A DNA stretch of 64,000 nucleotides from Prevotella melaninogenica (GTDB taxonomy: Bacteria; Bacteroidota; Bacteroidia; Bacteroidales; Bacteroidaceae): the NCBI RefSeq assembly GCF_018128065.1, contig NZ_CP072359.1:1178001-1242000 (forward strand). The letters run 5' to 3'. Below are positions 1 through 8,687 of the stretch, one piece after another. The position numbers and the translations under genes were made by a program. Under the pieces are notes generated by a model. That model was not told where the DNA came from. It did not search any database and worked only from the letters and a program-made list of their open reading frames with translations. Every line of letters begins with the position of its first letter. Positions within the stretch are counted from its first letter, which is position 1.

Positions 1-63
1 TTTAATTTACTTCAGAAAGCTGTAGTAATTATAAATCTAACCTAATTTAGAATTATGAATTAG

Positions 64-2589
64 CTAAACCTCCATCTCCTCACTGCGTGGTTTCTTTGCT
101 TTCTTTATGATTTGCTGTGACTCATTATTAGAGCTGTTGCCTTGCCTTTCTGGAGTAGGCTGTGGGTTTGGTTCCAATATAAATCCGCCTTCGTCTTTAT
201 TGTCGTCGTCATTAATTGGTTCTTCCTTCTCTTCCTGATGACGTCTGCGCCCAGTTGTAAAACCATCTATTGAGTCTGGTAAAGCACGACGAGTTACTGT
301 GGGCTGACAGTTATATGCTGTTGGATCAATGTCCTCATCAGGATCTAATTGCCATTTAGCATGATATTTCTGGAAGGTCTTATCACGCATCAAGCTATAT
401 ATAAACTCGCCACAAATAGGTAGTGCTGTCTTTGAGCCTTGCCCTAAGGCACCTGTTCGGAAGTGAATGGAGCGATATTCACCACCTACCCATGCACCGA
501 CAACAAGTTTAGGGCTGACTGCAACAAACCAGGCGTCAGAGTGATTATTACTTGTACCAGTCTTTCCACCCCAGTCAGTATCAGCAAAAGTATAATGACG
601 TAGTGCCAAACTTGTACCACCACCTTCATTCACACCAGCCTTTAACATTTGCTGCATGAGGAAGGCTGTCTTATAAGGTAACACTCTCTCGTGGTCTTTT
701 GGTGCAACATAAACCTCATTTCCGTCTTTATCTAAGATTCGTGTAACCACCACTGGTGCATGATGTTCACCATCATTTGCAACAGTGCTATAAGCATTTA
801 CAAGTTCTAAAAGGTTCACATCGCTTGATCCAAGAGCCAAAGACGGTTCATCATCCAATGGACTTTTGATACCCATCTCTTGTGCCGTTCGGATAATATT
901 CTTGATGCCCATCTCTTGTCCTAAGCGAACTGCGATAGAGTTGATACTGCGAGCAAAAGCACTTTTCAGTGTAATAGAATCATTCGAGAATCTACCATTG
1001 GCATTGTGTGGTGTCCATGTTTTCATCTGACCAGTCTTCTTATCGAGTACTTCCATGCTGATATACTCGTCACGGCGTTTGTCACATGGTGTAAGCCCTT
1101 GATTGAGAGCTTCTGAATAAACAAAGAGTTTGAAAGTAGAACCAGGCTGACGCTGTGCGACTACTTTATCATACTTCCACGTCTTGAAGTCAATATCGCC
1201 TACCCAAGCTCGTACAGCACCAGTCTCTGGTTCCATCGCAACCATTGCACAGTGCATGAATTTCACCATATAGCGGATAGAGTCCATAGAAGACATCTCT
1301 TTCTCAATATGTCCCTTCTCATAATCAAAGAGAGTGACTTTATGGGGCTTATTAAGATAATACAGAACACTATCAGGCTGATTAGGATATTTCTGTAATA
1401 GTTTCTTATAGAAAGGTTGACGCTCAGCAATACCCTCTATAAAGCCAGGGATTTCATTTCCCTTTGCATCACGCCAAGGCTGCATGCCACGCCAATGATT
1501 ATCAAAGGTTTGTTGAACCTTTTGCATCTGCTTAGTAGCAGCTTGTTCTGCATATTTCTGCATTCGAGTATCAATGGTTGTATAGATTCTCAATCCACTA
1601 CTATAGAGGTCGTAACCATTGTCTTTCATCCAATCTTTAAAATAGTCGGATATATACTCACGGAAGTATTGTGCTTGCCCATCATAGTTTTCCTCAACAT
1701 GTATGTCCAACTTTATTGGAAGTTTAGAATACGTTGCGTATTCATTACGAGGTAACACATTATGTGTAACCATGTTATATAACACGGTATTACGACGACG
1801 AAGGGAATTCTTTGGATGTAGGATAGGGTTATAATAAGTTGTTGCTTTCAACATTCCAACCAATGTTGCAGCCTGATCAACTGACAACTTTGAAGGACTT
1901 GTGTTGAAATATGTGTTTGCAGCTGTCTTTACTCCAAAAGAGTTATTTCCGAAATCAACAGTATTGGCATACATCGTTAGTATCTCTTTTTTGGAGTAGA
2001 TAAGCTCTAATTTAACCGCAATAATCCATTCTTTACTCTTCATGATGAGCATTCTCAAGCCAGGAACATGCCCCAATAAACCTGAAGAATACTGTGTGCG
2101 AACCCTGAACATATTCTTGGCTAACTGCTGTGTGATTGTTGAAGCTCCACGACCTCCACTACCTGTTACAGCATCTTTTATTGCACCTCCGATGCCCATA
2201 AAGTCAATACCATGATGACTATAAAAACGTTCGTCTTCGGTACTGATGAGCGCATTCCAAAAAGCTGCGTTAACTTCCTCATATTTCACTGGTGTACGAT
2301 TCTCTTTATAAAATCGACCTATCAGTACAGAGTCTGCACTATAAATTTCTGATGCAGCATAGGTTGGCGGAGTCTTGATTTCAATAAAGCCTGGTGATTT
2401 ACCAAATAACCAGAGAAAATTGATATCGACCATTCCTAAATAGAGGAAGATAGCAACAAAAAAGGACACAATACCTACGGCCGCTTTTGTATACCAAGCA
2501 CGACCTTTATATAGTTTAGCATACCAAGGGAAGAATTTACATATCCCCCGGAATATACTTCTTATGAATCTAAATATTTTTTTTATCAT
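64..2589 (-). CDS. mrcA: Bifunctional penicillin-binding protein 1A
   Basis: Class A PBP of 841 residues that polymerises and cross-links peptidoglycan at the inner membrane. One membrane segment lies near residues 35-52. The GT51 transglycosylase domain shows the catalytic EDERFYSHHG motif (Glu118) and GASTITQQLAKN. The transpeptidase domain has the SxxK motif in QPGSTFKLF (Ser about residue 482), an SxN motif in ARSINS and KTGTSNN near residue 674. The last roughly 60 residues are a charged, Pro/Asn/Gln-rich tail with no visible fold. Its promoter probably lies in the 77-nt gap behind miaA, where a reversed TAnnTTTG box is at 2658-2665. All catalytic motifs are intact. Confidence 0.95.
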   Translation of the reverse strand: MIKKIFRFIRSIFRGICKFFPWYAKLYKGRAWYTKAAVGIVSFFVAIFLYLGMVDINFLWLFGKSPGFIEIKTPPTYAASEIYSADSVLIGRFYKENRTPVKYEEVNAAFWNALISTEDERFYSHHGIDFMGIGGAIKDAVTGSGGRGASTITQQLAKNMFRVRTQYSSGLLGHVPGLRMLIMKSKEWIIAVKLELIYSKKEILTMYANTVDFGNNSFGVKTAANTYFNTSPSKLSVDQAATLVGMLKATTYYNPILHPKNSLRRRNTVLYNMVTHNVLPRNEYATYSKLPIKLDIHVEENYDGQAQYFREYISDYFKDWMKDNGYDLYSSGLRIYTTIDTRMQKYAEQAATKQMQKVQQTFDNHWRGMQPWRDAKGNEIPGFIEGIAERQPFYKKLLQKYPNQPDSVLYYLNKPHKVTLFDYEKGHIEKEMSSMDSIRYMVKFMHCAMVAMEPETGAVRAWVGDIDFKTWKYDKVVAQRQPGSTFKLFVYSEALNQGLTPCDKRRDEYISMEVLDKKTGQMKTWTPHNANGRFSNDSITLKSAFARSINSIAVRLGQEMGIKNIIRTAQEMGIKSPLDDEPSLALGSSDVNLLELVNAYSTVANDGEHHAPVVVTRILDKDGNEVYVAPKDHERVLPYKTAFLMQQMLKAGVNEGGGTSLALRHYTFADTDWGGKTGTSNNHSDAWFVAVSPKLVVGAWVGGEYRSIHFRTGALGQGSKTALPICGEFIYSLMRDKTFQKYHAKWQLDPDEDIDPTAYNCQPTVTRRALPDSIDGFTTGRRRHQEEKEEPINDDDNKDEGGFILEPNPQPTPERQGNSSNNESQQIIKKAKKPRSEEMEV

Positions 2590-2666
2590 TGATTGACAAT
2601 CCTCAAGTTTAAAAGTTACTTGTCTTTGTTTATAATAAATCTATACTACTATTAATACAAAAGTAG

Positions 2667-3578
2667 TTATTTACTTGTATTTGATATCATTGTATGGATA
2701 TAATTTAAGATTTCTTCAATATTATCGGGATGAAACCATTGGAAAGCTACATCTTTTTTGTACCATGTAAGTTGTTTTCGTGCGTATCTACGAGTATTGC
2801 TTTGTATCTTGAAGATGGTCTCGTCAAGGGTTGTTAAACCGTCAAGATACTCAAATAATTCTTTATATCCCACTGTATTGAGTGAGTTCAATGTTCGCTT
2901 AGGATAAACTCGCAAAGCTTCTTCTATCATTCCTTCATCTATCATGTCTAATACACGCTGATTGATACGTGTGTAGAGTTCATCTCTATCACGGTTTAAT
3001 CCTATCTTGATGATGTTAAATGGACGCTCTTTAACAGTGTTGGAACGAAATGATGTATATGTTTTCCCTGTTTGGATACATATTTCAAGCGCATGAATAA
3101 CACGGCGTGGATTATTCTTATCAACTATTTCCCAATGCTCAGGATCAAGTTCCTGCAAAAGCTTACACATTTGTTCTAACCCTTCTACTTCCAATTGTTT
3201 CATCATCCTTTCTCGTATCTCTGGATGAATTGTTGGGATGTCGTCAATACCATTACATACGGCATCAATATACATCATAGAACCACCTGAGAGTAAAGAG
3301 ATAGAAGCGTGCTGACTGTTAATAAGATCAAGTACATCTTGTTCGTATAGGCTTGCTGAGTAATAATCTTCTAAATGATGATTACCAACAAAATAATGCT
3401 GTACACGCTGTTGCTGTTCGACAGTTGGTGCAGCTGTTCCTATTGGAATTTCAGAAAAGATCTGGCGGGAGTCAGCGTTGATTATAGGTATGTTATAGTG
3501 TTCGGCAACACGGAGAGCAGCCTCTGTTTTGCCAACGCCTGTTGGACCAGTGATAACAATTAATGTTTTGGCTTTCAA
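2667..3578 (-). CDS. miaA: tRNA dimethylallyltransferase
   Basis: MiaA transfers a dimethylallyl group to A37 of tRNAs that read UNN codons. The 303-residue length is normal for the family. The P-loop GPTGVGKTE is at residues 11-19, followed by NADSRQIF, which matches the DSxQ substrate motif, and by the IGTA and GGSMMY motifs. The C-terminal half has the RINQRVLDMIDEGMIEE helix typical of MiaA. It lies between lpxA and PBP1A on the same strand, separated from lpxA by 112 nt that contain a hairpin, so it may be transcribed on its own. Confidence 0.96.
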   Translation of the reverse strand: MKAKTLIVITGPTGVGKTEAALRVAEHYNIPIINADSRQIFSEIPIGTAAPTVEQQQRVQHYFVGNHHLEDYYSASLYEQDVLDLINSQHASISLLSGGSMMYIDAVCNGIDDIPTIHPEIRERMMKQLEVEGLEQMCKLLQELDPEHWEIVDKNNPRRVIHALEICIQTGKTYTSFRSNTVKERPFNIIKIGLNRDRDELYTRINQRVLDMIDEGMIEEALRVYPKRTLNSLNTVGYKELFEYLDGLTTLDETIFKIQSNTRRYARKQLTWYKKDVAFQWFHPDNIEEILNYIHTMISNTSK

Positions 3579-3659
3579 GCTGATAAATGATTATAAATAA
3601 TATTCTCCAACTTGTTTAAGTTGTCTAAACAATCTTCCTACTCGTTCATTAATAAACAT

Positions 3660-3683
3660 TCCCTCCTTTTTAGAGAGGAGGGA
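3660..3683 (-). terminator. Possible hairpin terminator after lpxA
   Basis: A perfect 7-bp inverted repeat (tccctcc / ggaggga, 10-nt loop) begins 8 nt beyond the lpxA stop codon. On the minus strand the trailing sequence is only moderately U-rich, so it may be a leaky terminator or a 3'-end stabiliser separating the lpx genes from miaA. Confidence 0.4.
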
Positions 3684-3690
3684 TAGTCTT

Positions 3691-4461
3691 TTATCTTATA
3701 ATACCGCGTTCAGATGACTCAACGAAATCTATAATATATTGTATCTCTGGTGTAATTTGTAGTTGGCTTTTGATTTTCTGGATGTTCTCTGCACGTGTAC
3801 CAGTTCCGTAGAGAATGCGATAAGCATTATGGATAAGGTCAACAAGCTCGTTTGAGAAACCACGACGACGCAAGCCGATGATATTGATCCCCATGTAGCG
3901 TGCAGGCTCTTTACCAACAATGATATAAGGTGGGATATCCATCGAGAAACGACTTCCCCCTTGTATCATAACGTATCCACCAATATGGCAGAACTGATGA
4001 CAAAGAATGTTAGCAGAGATAATCGCATTATCATCTACTGTAACCTCACCAGCGAATTTTGTTGCATTGCCAATAATGTCACCAGAACCAATAACACAGT
4101 CATGCGCAATATGCACACATTCCATCAGTAAGTTATTGCTACCAACCTTTGTTGTACCCTTTGAAGCTGTACCACGTGAAATAGTAACATTCTCACGAAT
4201 AGAGTTGTTGTCACCAATCTCACAAAGTGATTCTTCGTTTCTAAACTTCAAGTCTTGAGGTTTAGTAGAGATACTGGCACCTGGAAAAATCTCGTTGTTA
4301 TTGCCTAAACGAGCACCTACATGGATTGTTACACTATTTTGGAATACATTGTTGTCGCCGATAATAGTATTCTTATCGATGTAACAGAATGGTCCAATTA
4401 TATTATTATCACCAAGTTTTGCCTCTGGATGAACAAAGGCCAATGGACTTATCTGGTTCAT
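3691..4461 (-). CDS. lpxA: UDP-N-acetylglucosamine acyltransferase
   Basis: Catalyses the first step of lipid A synthesis, moving a 3-hydroxyacyl chain from ACP to UDP-GlcNAc in the cytoplasm. The 256 residues are mostly left-handed beta-helix hexapeptide repeats (for example IGPFCY, IGDNNV, LGNNNE). MECVHIAHDCVIG contains the His expected to be the catalytic base. The C-terminal helical domain (ELVDLIHNAYRILY) is present. It sits 18 nt after lpxC/fabZ and lpxD in one operon, the usual Bacteroidetes order. Confidence 0.96.
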   Translation of the reverse strand: MNQISPLAFVHPEAKLGDNNIIGPFCYIDKNTIIGDNNVFQNSVTIHVGARLGNNNEIFPGASISTKPQDLKFRNEESLCEIGDNNSIRENVTISRGTASKGTTKVGSNNLLMECVHIAHDCVIGSGDIIGNATKFAGEVTVDDNAIISANILCHQFCHIGGYVMIQGGSRFSMDIPPYIIVGKEPARYMGINIIGLRRRGFSNELVDLIHNAYRILYGTGTRAENIQKIKSQLQITPEIQYIIDFVESSERGIIR

Positions 4462-4479
4462 AATAGTCTTGTCTTATTA

Positions 4480-5868
4480 TTATTTGTTCTTAACAATTTG
4501 GGCTGTAAATGTAGCTTCAGCTACAACACGTTCGCCAACAAACATGTAACCCTTCATCGAACTGATTCCATGACGTACAGGTCCAAGAAGTTCTACACGG
4601 AACATAAGCGTATCACCAGGAACAACCTTCTGACGGAACTTAACGTCGTCAATCTTCAAGAAATAGGTTGACCAACGCTCAGGCTCTTCCACTTGTGAAA
4701 GTACCAATAGACCACCACATTGTGCCATAGCTTCAACCTGCAATACTCCTGGCATCACAGGCTCCTGTGGGAAGTGTCCCTGAAAGAATGGTTCGTTGCT
4801 GGTTACATTCTTGATACCAATTATACTTGTTGAACCCATAGCGATAACCTTATCTACCAACTGCATTGGATAGCGGTGTGGGAGAAGCTCACGGATACGA
4901 ATATTATCCATCAATGGTTCATCATTTGGGTCATACATTGGTGCCTGTATCTCATGCTTGCGTATTTCTTTACGCATAAGACGAGCAAACTTATTGTTTA
5001 CTGTATGACCAGGGCGAGTAGCAATGATACGTCCCTTAATAGGCTTACCAATCAATGCCATGTCACCGATAATGTCAAGAAGCTTATGACGTGTACACTC
5101 GTTATCCCACTGTAATGGCTTATGTTGGATATAGCCAATATTATTAGCATCCATACGTGGAACCTTCAAAAGGTCAGCAAGCTGGTCAAGTTTCTCTTGT
5201 GAAACCTGCTGTTCATAGATAACAATTGCATTATCTAAATCACCACCTTTAATAAGGTTGGCTTGCAAGAGAGGCATAATATCACGAACAAAAACGAATG
5301 TACGCGCTGGTGCAATCTCTGTTGCGTAAGTATCAATATTATCCAATGTGGCAAACTGACTGCTAATAAACTTAGAGTCAAAATTGCACATAGCAGTGAT
5401 AGAGAACTGCTCGTCAGGGAGAATGGTAATAACAGAACCATTGTCATCCTTGATTTCAATCTTCTTACGAATAATATAATAATCCTTTGGAGCATTCTGG
5501 TCAACGATACCTACCTCGTTGATTTTATTAACATACATAGTTGCAGAACCATCAAGGATTGGGAATTCAGGACCATTAATTTGAATAAGACAGTTATCAA
5601 TACCCATTGCATAGAGTGCAGACATACCATGTTCGATTGTACTAACACGTGCCTGCCCCTTAGCCAATACTGTTCCTCGCTGTGTATCAACAACATTCTC
5701 TGCGACAGCATCAATAATAGGCTGTCCGTCAAGGTCAATTCTTTGAATCTTATAGCCAGTGTTTTCAGGGGCAGGGTTGAATGTTACAGTAAGACTCAAT
5801 CCTGTATGAAGTCCCTTTCCAAAAAGGGAAAAACTCCCCTTCAATGTTTTCTGCTTAACTGTTTCCAT
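4480..5868 (-). CDS. lpxC-fabZ: Bifunctional LpxC deacetylase / FabZ dehydratase
   Basis: A 462-residue fusion of two lipid-pathway enzymes. The N-terminal part (about 1-305) is UDP-3-O-acyl-GlcNAc deacetylase, the committed lipid A step, with zinc-site motifs STIEHGMSAL (His80) and HKLLDIIGD near residue 258. The C-terminal part (about 316-462) is 3-hydroxyacyl-ACP dehydratase with LLPHRYPMQLVD and GHFPQEPVMPGV. The fusion is well known in Bacteroidetes. It plausibly couples the shared 3-hydroxyacyl-ACP pool to lipid A or fatty acid synthesis. It lies 5 nt after lpxD and 18 nt before lpxA, so the three are very probably cotranscribed. Confidence 0.96.
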   Translation of the reverse strand: METVKQKTLKGSFSLFGKGLHTGLSLTVTFNPAPENTGYKIQRIDLDGQPIIDAVAENVVDTQRGTVLAKGQARVSTIEHGMSALYAMGIDNCLIQINGPEFPILDGSATMYVNKINEVGIVDQNAPKDYYIIRKKIEIKDDNGSVITILPDEQFSITAMCNFDSKFISSQFATLDNIDTYATEIAPARTFVFVRDIMPLLQANLIKGGDLDNAIVIYEQQVSQEKLDQLADLLKVPRMDANNIGYIQHKPLQWDNECTRHKLLDIIGDMALIGKPIKGRIIATRPGHTVNNKFARLMRKEIRKHEIQAPMYDPNDEPLMDNIRIRELLPHRYPMQLVDKVIAMGSTSIIGIKNVTSNEPFFQGHFPQEPVMPGVLQVEAMAQCGGLLVLSQVEEPERWSTYFLKIDDVKFRQKVVPGDTLMFRVELLGPVRHGISSMKGYMFVGERVVAEATFTAQIVKNK

Positions 5869-5873
5869 GTATG

Positions 5874-6914
5874 TTATTTGTTCTTTTTCAATTCTTCAAT
5901 TTCTTTCTGCAGTGCATTTAACTGCTTATACATCTCTGGAAGGCGTTGGAAGATAGCCTGTGACTTAAAGTAAGGACGCTGCTCCATTGGTGGTGTGCCA
6001 ATGAGCTGTTGATTACTCTTTAAGCTACCAGGAACTCCTGATTGTGCGCCGAGGAATACTTTATCACCAATAGTGATATGCCCAGCAATACCCACCTGTC
6101 CACCAAACATACACCATTGTCCAACTTTTGTTGAACCAGCAATACCTACTTGTGCAGACATAACGGTATTCTCACCAATATCATTATTGTGTGCTATTTG
6201 AACAAGATTGTCGAGTTTAACACCCTTACGAACGTATGTACTGCCCATTGTTGAGCGGTCTATACAAGTGTTGGCGCCAATCTCTACATTATCTTCTATC
6301 GTAACAATACCAATCTGAGGAATCTTATCATATCTGTTGGTCTCTGGATTAGGAGCAAAGCCAAAGCCATCAGCACCAATTACACAACCAGAATGTAGAA
6401 TGACATTGTTGCCAATCTTACAACCATGATAGATGCTTGAATTTGGATAGACAATACAATTACTTCCCAACTGTGCGCCATCCATGATTGTTGCATGAGG
6501 ATAAATCTGACAGCCATCACCCAAAGTTACATCATCACCAATATATGCGAATGCTCCAATATATACATCCTTTCCAACTATTGCTTTAGATGAAACAAAA
6601 GCAAGAGAGTCTATACCCTGCTTCTTTGGTTTCATGCTTTCATAAAGTTGCAACAATTTAGCAACACAATCTCGTGCATTCTTCACACGAATAAGCGTTG
6701 GTTTTACTTCTTTATCCAGTGGAATGTCTTCATCAATAAGAACGATGCTTGACTCGGTTTCAAAGAGATAGTGTATATATTTAGGATTTGCAAGAAAAGA
6801 AATAGCTCCTTTCTTACCCTCTTCAATTTTTGCGAAAGTATTAATGGTAACGTTTTCGTCACCCTCAATACGACCTTGTATAAATTGCGATATTTGTTTC
6901 GCAGAGAATTCCAT
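5874..6914 (-). CDS. lpxD: UDP-3-O-(3-hydroxyacyl)glucosamine N-acyltransferase
   Basis: LpxD adds the second acyl chain in lipid A assembly. The 346-residue protein has the N-terminal uridine-binding domain, then a long hexapeptide-repeat beta-helix with [12 protein letters not shown] carrying the expected catalytic His, and a C-terminal coiled helix ([17 protein letters not shown]). It is the first gene of lpxD-lpxC/fabZ-lpxA. A reversed TAnnTTTG box at 6947-6954, in the 51-nt gap after the HD gene, is a likely promoter. Confidence 0.95.
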   Translation of the reverse strand: MEFSAKQISQFIQGRIEGDENVTINTFAKIEEGKKGAISFLANPKYIHYLFETESSIVLIDEDIPLDKEVKPTLIRVKNARDCVAKLLQLYESMKPKKQGIDSLAFVSSKAIVGKDVYIGAFAYIGDDVTLGDGCQIYPHATIMDGAQLGSNCIVYPNSSIYHGCKIGNNVILHSGCVIGADGFGFAPNPETNRYDKIPQIGIVTIEDNVEIGANTCIDRSTMGSTYVRKGVKLDNLVQIAHNNDIGENTVMSAQVGIAGSTKVGQWCMFGGQVGIAGHITIGDKVFLGAQSGVPGSLKSNQQLIGTPPMEQRPYFKSQAIFQRLPEMYKQLNALQKEIEELKKNK

Positions 6915-6965
6915 TTATATTGCCTTTTGTTATTTATTAATTTGTGCAAAGATAGGAATTTTTTA

Positions 6966-8186
6966 TTAGAAACGTTGATAGCAGAGGTAATATTTGCATA
7001 TTTTTTTCGATAGTAATTCAATGTTCAAAATCTCTGATGCTTCGGTTATATCTTTCAATGTCCCATCTTTATACAGAATACTGATATGGTCATCAAAAGG
7101 ATTATACATATCTTTCTGTACACGGTTTACTCCCATGAGGTGATGACAATCAGCGAGACTCACATCATAGCGTTTTGAAATCTCTTGCTTAAGATGATTA
7201 ATTTCCTCTTCTTTGGGTTCTTCTTCTCTCACTTCGACTTTAAATATTTTTCGATTGATTATGTTTGATGAGAGAAGAGAAAGAATCTTATCCTCATGTT
7301 GTTGCCATACTTTAATAGCACTCCATATGTCATTGTCATCTAATGCTATATAATTGTCTAATGCCTTGTCTTCTTTTTGAAAAGAATCGGCTGTGACATC
7401 ATTGTAAAGGAAGTAGCGCAGAGCTGGTGAAGCAAACAGCTCAACCCCTTCTCTTGCTAATTGTTTAGCACGATGTAAGGCATTGATAAGAACGTTCTCA
7501 CAGCCAACTGTTGTTTTATGCAGATAAACTTGCCAATACATTAAGCGTCGTGAGGTGAGATAATTCTCTATAGAATAAATTCCATTTGATTCTACAACAA
7601 GTGAATCATCAACCACATTAAGCATCTTGATGATACGTGCTGAGCCAATATTACCTTCCGTTACTCCCGTAAAGAAACTGTCACGACGAAGATAGTCAAG
7701 TCTATCCATATCAAGTTGGCTTGAAATAAGTTGATGAAGGTAAGACTTAGGATATTCGTCCTTGAAAATACTGATGGCAAGATTAAGTGCTCCATGCATA
7801 TCTTGATTGATACGGTCCATCATCATCAATGATATTTCTTCATGGGTAATACCGTTGATAAGTGTGTTCTCCAAAACATGAGAGAAAGGTGCATGCCCGA
7901 TATCATGCATAAGGATAGCCGCTTGTACAGCTTCTGCCTCACTGTCAAACACAAATACCCCTTTCTGCTGTAGTGATATAAGTGCTTCGCTCATAAGATG
8001 AAAGGCACCTAAAGAGTGTAAGAAACGTGTGTGTTGTGCGCCTGGGTAAACCTCTTGTGTTAAGCCTAATTGCTTAATACGTGTTAGTCGCTGCATAAGA
8101 GGGTGGCGAACAATATCAAGTAAAAGTCCACGTGGCACTTTTATAAATCCGAAAACAGGGTCATTAATTATCTTTGCGTCTGTCAT
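6966..8186 (-). CDS. HD-domain phosphohydrolase (dNTPase-like)
   Basis: A 406-residue HD-superfamily enzyme resembling the YwfO/dGTPase-type phosphohydrolases. Metal-site motifs are HTRFLHSLGAFHL, ILMHDIGHAPFSH and the downstream SSQLDMDRLDYLRRD, all in canonical order. The substrate cannot be told from sequence; dNTPs are the best guess. It precedes the lpxD operon on the same strand but a promoter-like box lies between them. A reversed TAnnTTTG-type box at 8224-8231 is 37 nt upstream of the start codon. Confidence 0.85.
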   Translation of the reverse strand: MTDAKIINDPVFGFIKVPRGLLLDIVRHPLMQRLTRIKQLGLTQEVYPGAQHTRFLHSLGAFHLMSEALISLQQKGVFVFDSEAEAVQAAILMHDIGHAPFSHVLENTLINGITHEEISLMMMDRINQDMHGALNLAISIFKDEYPKSYLHQLISSQLDMDRLDYLRRDSFFTGVTEGNIGSARIIKMLNVVDDSLVVESNGIYSIENYLTSRRLMYWQVYLHKTTVGCENVLINALHRAKQLAREGVELFASPALRYFLYNDVTADSFQKEDKALDNYIALDDNDIWSAIKVWQQHEDKILSLLSSNIINRKIFKVEVREEEPKEEEINHLKQEISKRYDVSLADCHHLMGVNRVQKDMYNPFDDHISILYKDGTLKDITEASEILNIELLSKKICKYYLCYQRF

Positions 8187-8412
8187 CTTGCCTATTTATC
8201 TTGCTCATATTTTATTCAAAATACAAAGATAACATTTTTCCTCAACACAACATTCCTTTCGTCTAAATATTTATAAGCATCGCTCAAACCAACAGTTATC
8301 CTTGTCTGATTTATATAAAGATAATCATACTCTTAATGTTTATCAATTCTGCCATTAAAAAGAATAAATATAAAATCTTCTCTTTTTCACCACTTATCTG
8401 TAATCTTTTCGT

Positions 8413-8420
8413 TAACTTTG
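8413..8420 (+). promoter_or_regulatory. -7 box immediately before the 72-residue ORF
   Basis: TAACTTTG matches the Bacteroidetes -7 consensus TAnnTTTG and ends only 4 nt before the ATG at 8425. The expected -33 TTTG is not clear (only a T-rich stretch). Confidence 0.5.
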
Positions 8421-8424
8421 TGGC

Positions 8425-8643
8425 ATGAAACAATTGATTAACTGGAAGGAATTTGTTGTGCTCTTTATTGTTATAGGGTGCATATACTATATTACAAGGT
8501 CATGGCTTATTACGAGTGGAATACTTGTTATTCTCTTGTTAATTGATGGCTTGTTGCGTCAATATGACCATAAAAAGCGTGGAGAAAAACAAGCTGATGA
8601 GGTTAAAAAATCCATTGAGGAAGAGGAAGATGCTTCCAATTAG
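8425..8643 (+). CDS. Small membrane protein
   Basis: A 72-residue protein with a hydrophobic stretch from about residue 10 to 43, interrupted near TRSW, so two short membrane helices are likely. The tail is highly charged (KKRGEKQADEV, then Glu/Asp-rich). I do not recognise a family. The start is supported by a TAACTTTG box 4 nt upstream and by the absence of a better ATG. It precedes the kinase/RapZ fusion by 44 nt on the same strand, so the two are probably cotranscribed. Confidence 0.65.
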   Translation: MKQLINWKEFVVLFIVIGCIYYITRSWLITSGILVILLLIDGLLRQYDHKKRGEKQADEVKKSIEEEEDASN

Positions 8644-8687
8644 CCCTATATTATATTTGTTACTAAGGCGCACATGTTAAAAGAGTC

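Noticed and set aside
1417..1755. 112-codon ORF antisense to PBP1A
   Set aside because: Shadow of the PBP1A gene, no start signal, no recognisable domain.
5263..5973. 236-codon ORF antisense to lpxC/fabZ
   Set aside because: It is a Cys/Asn-rich shadow of lpxC codons with no family features; the long frame is a product of codon bias.
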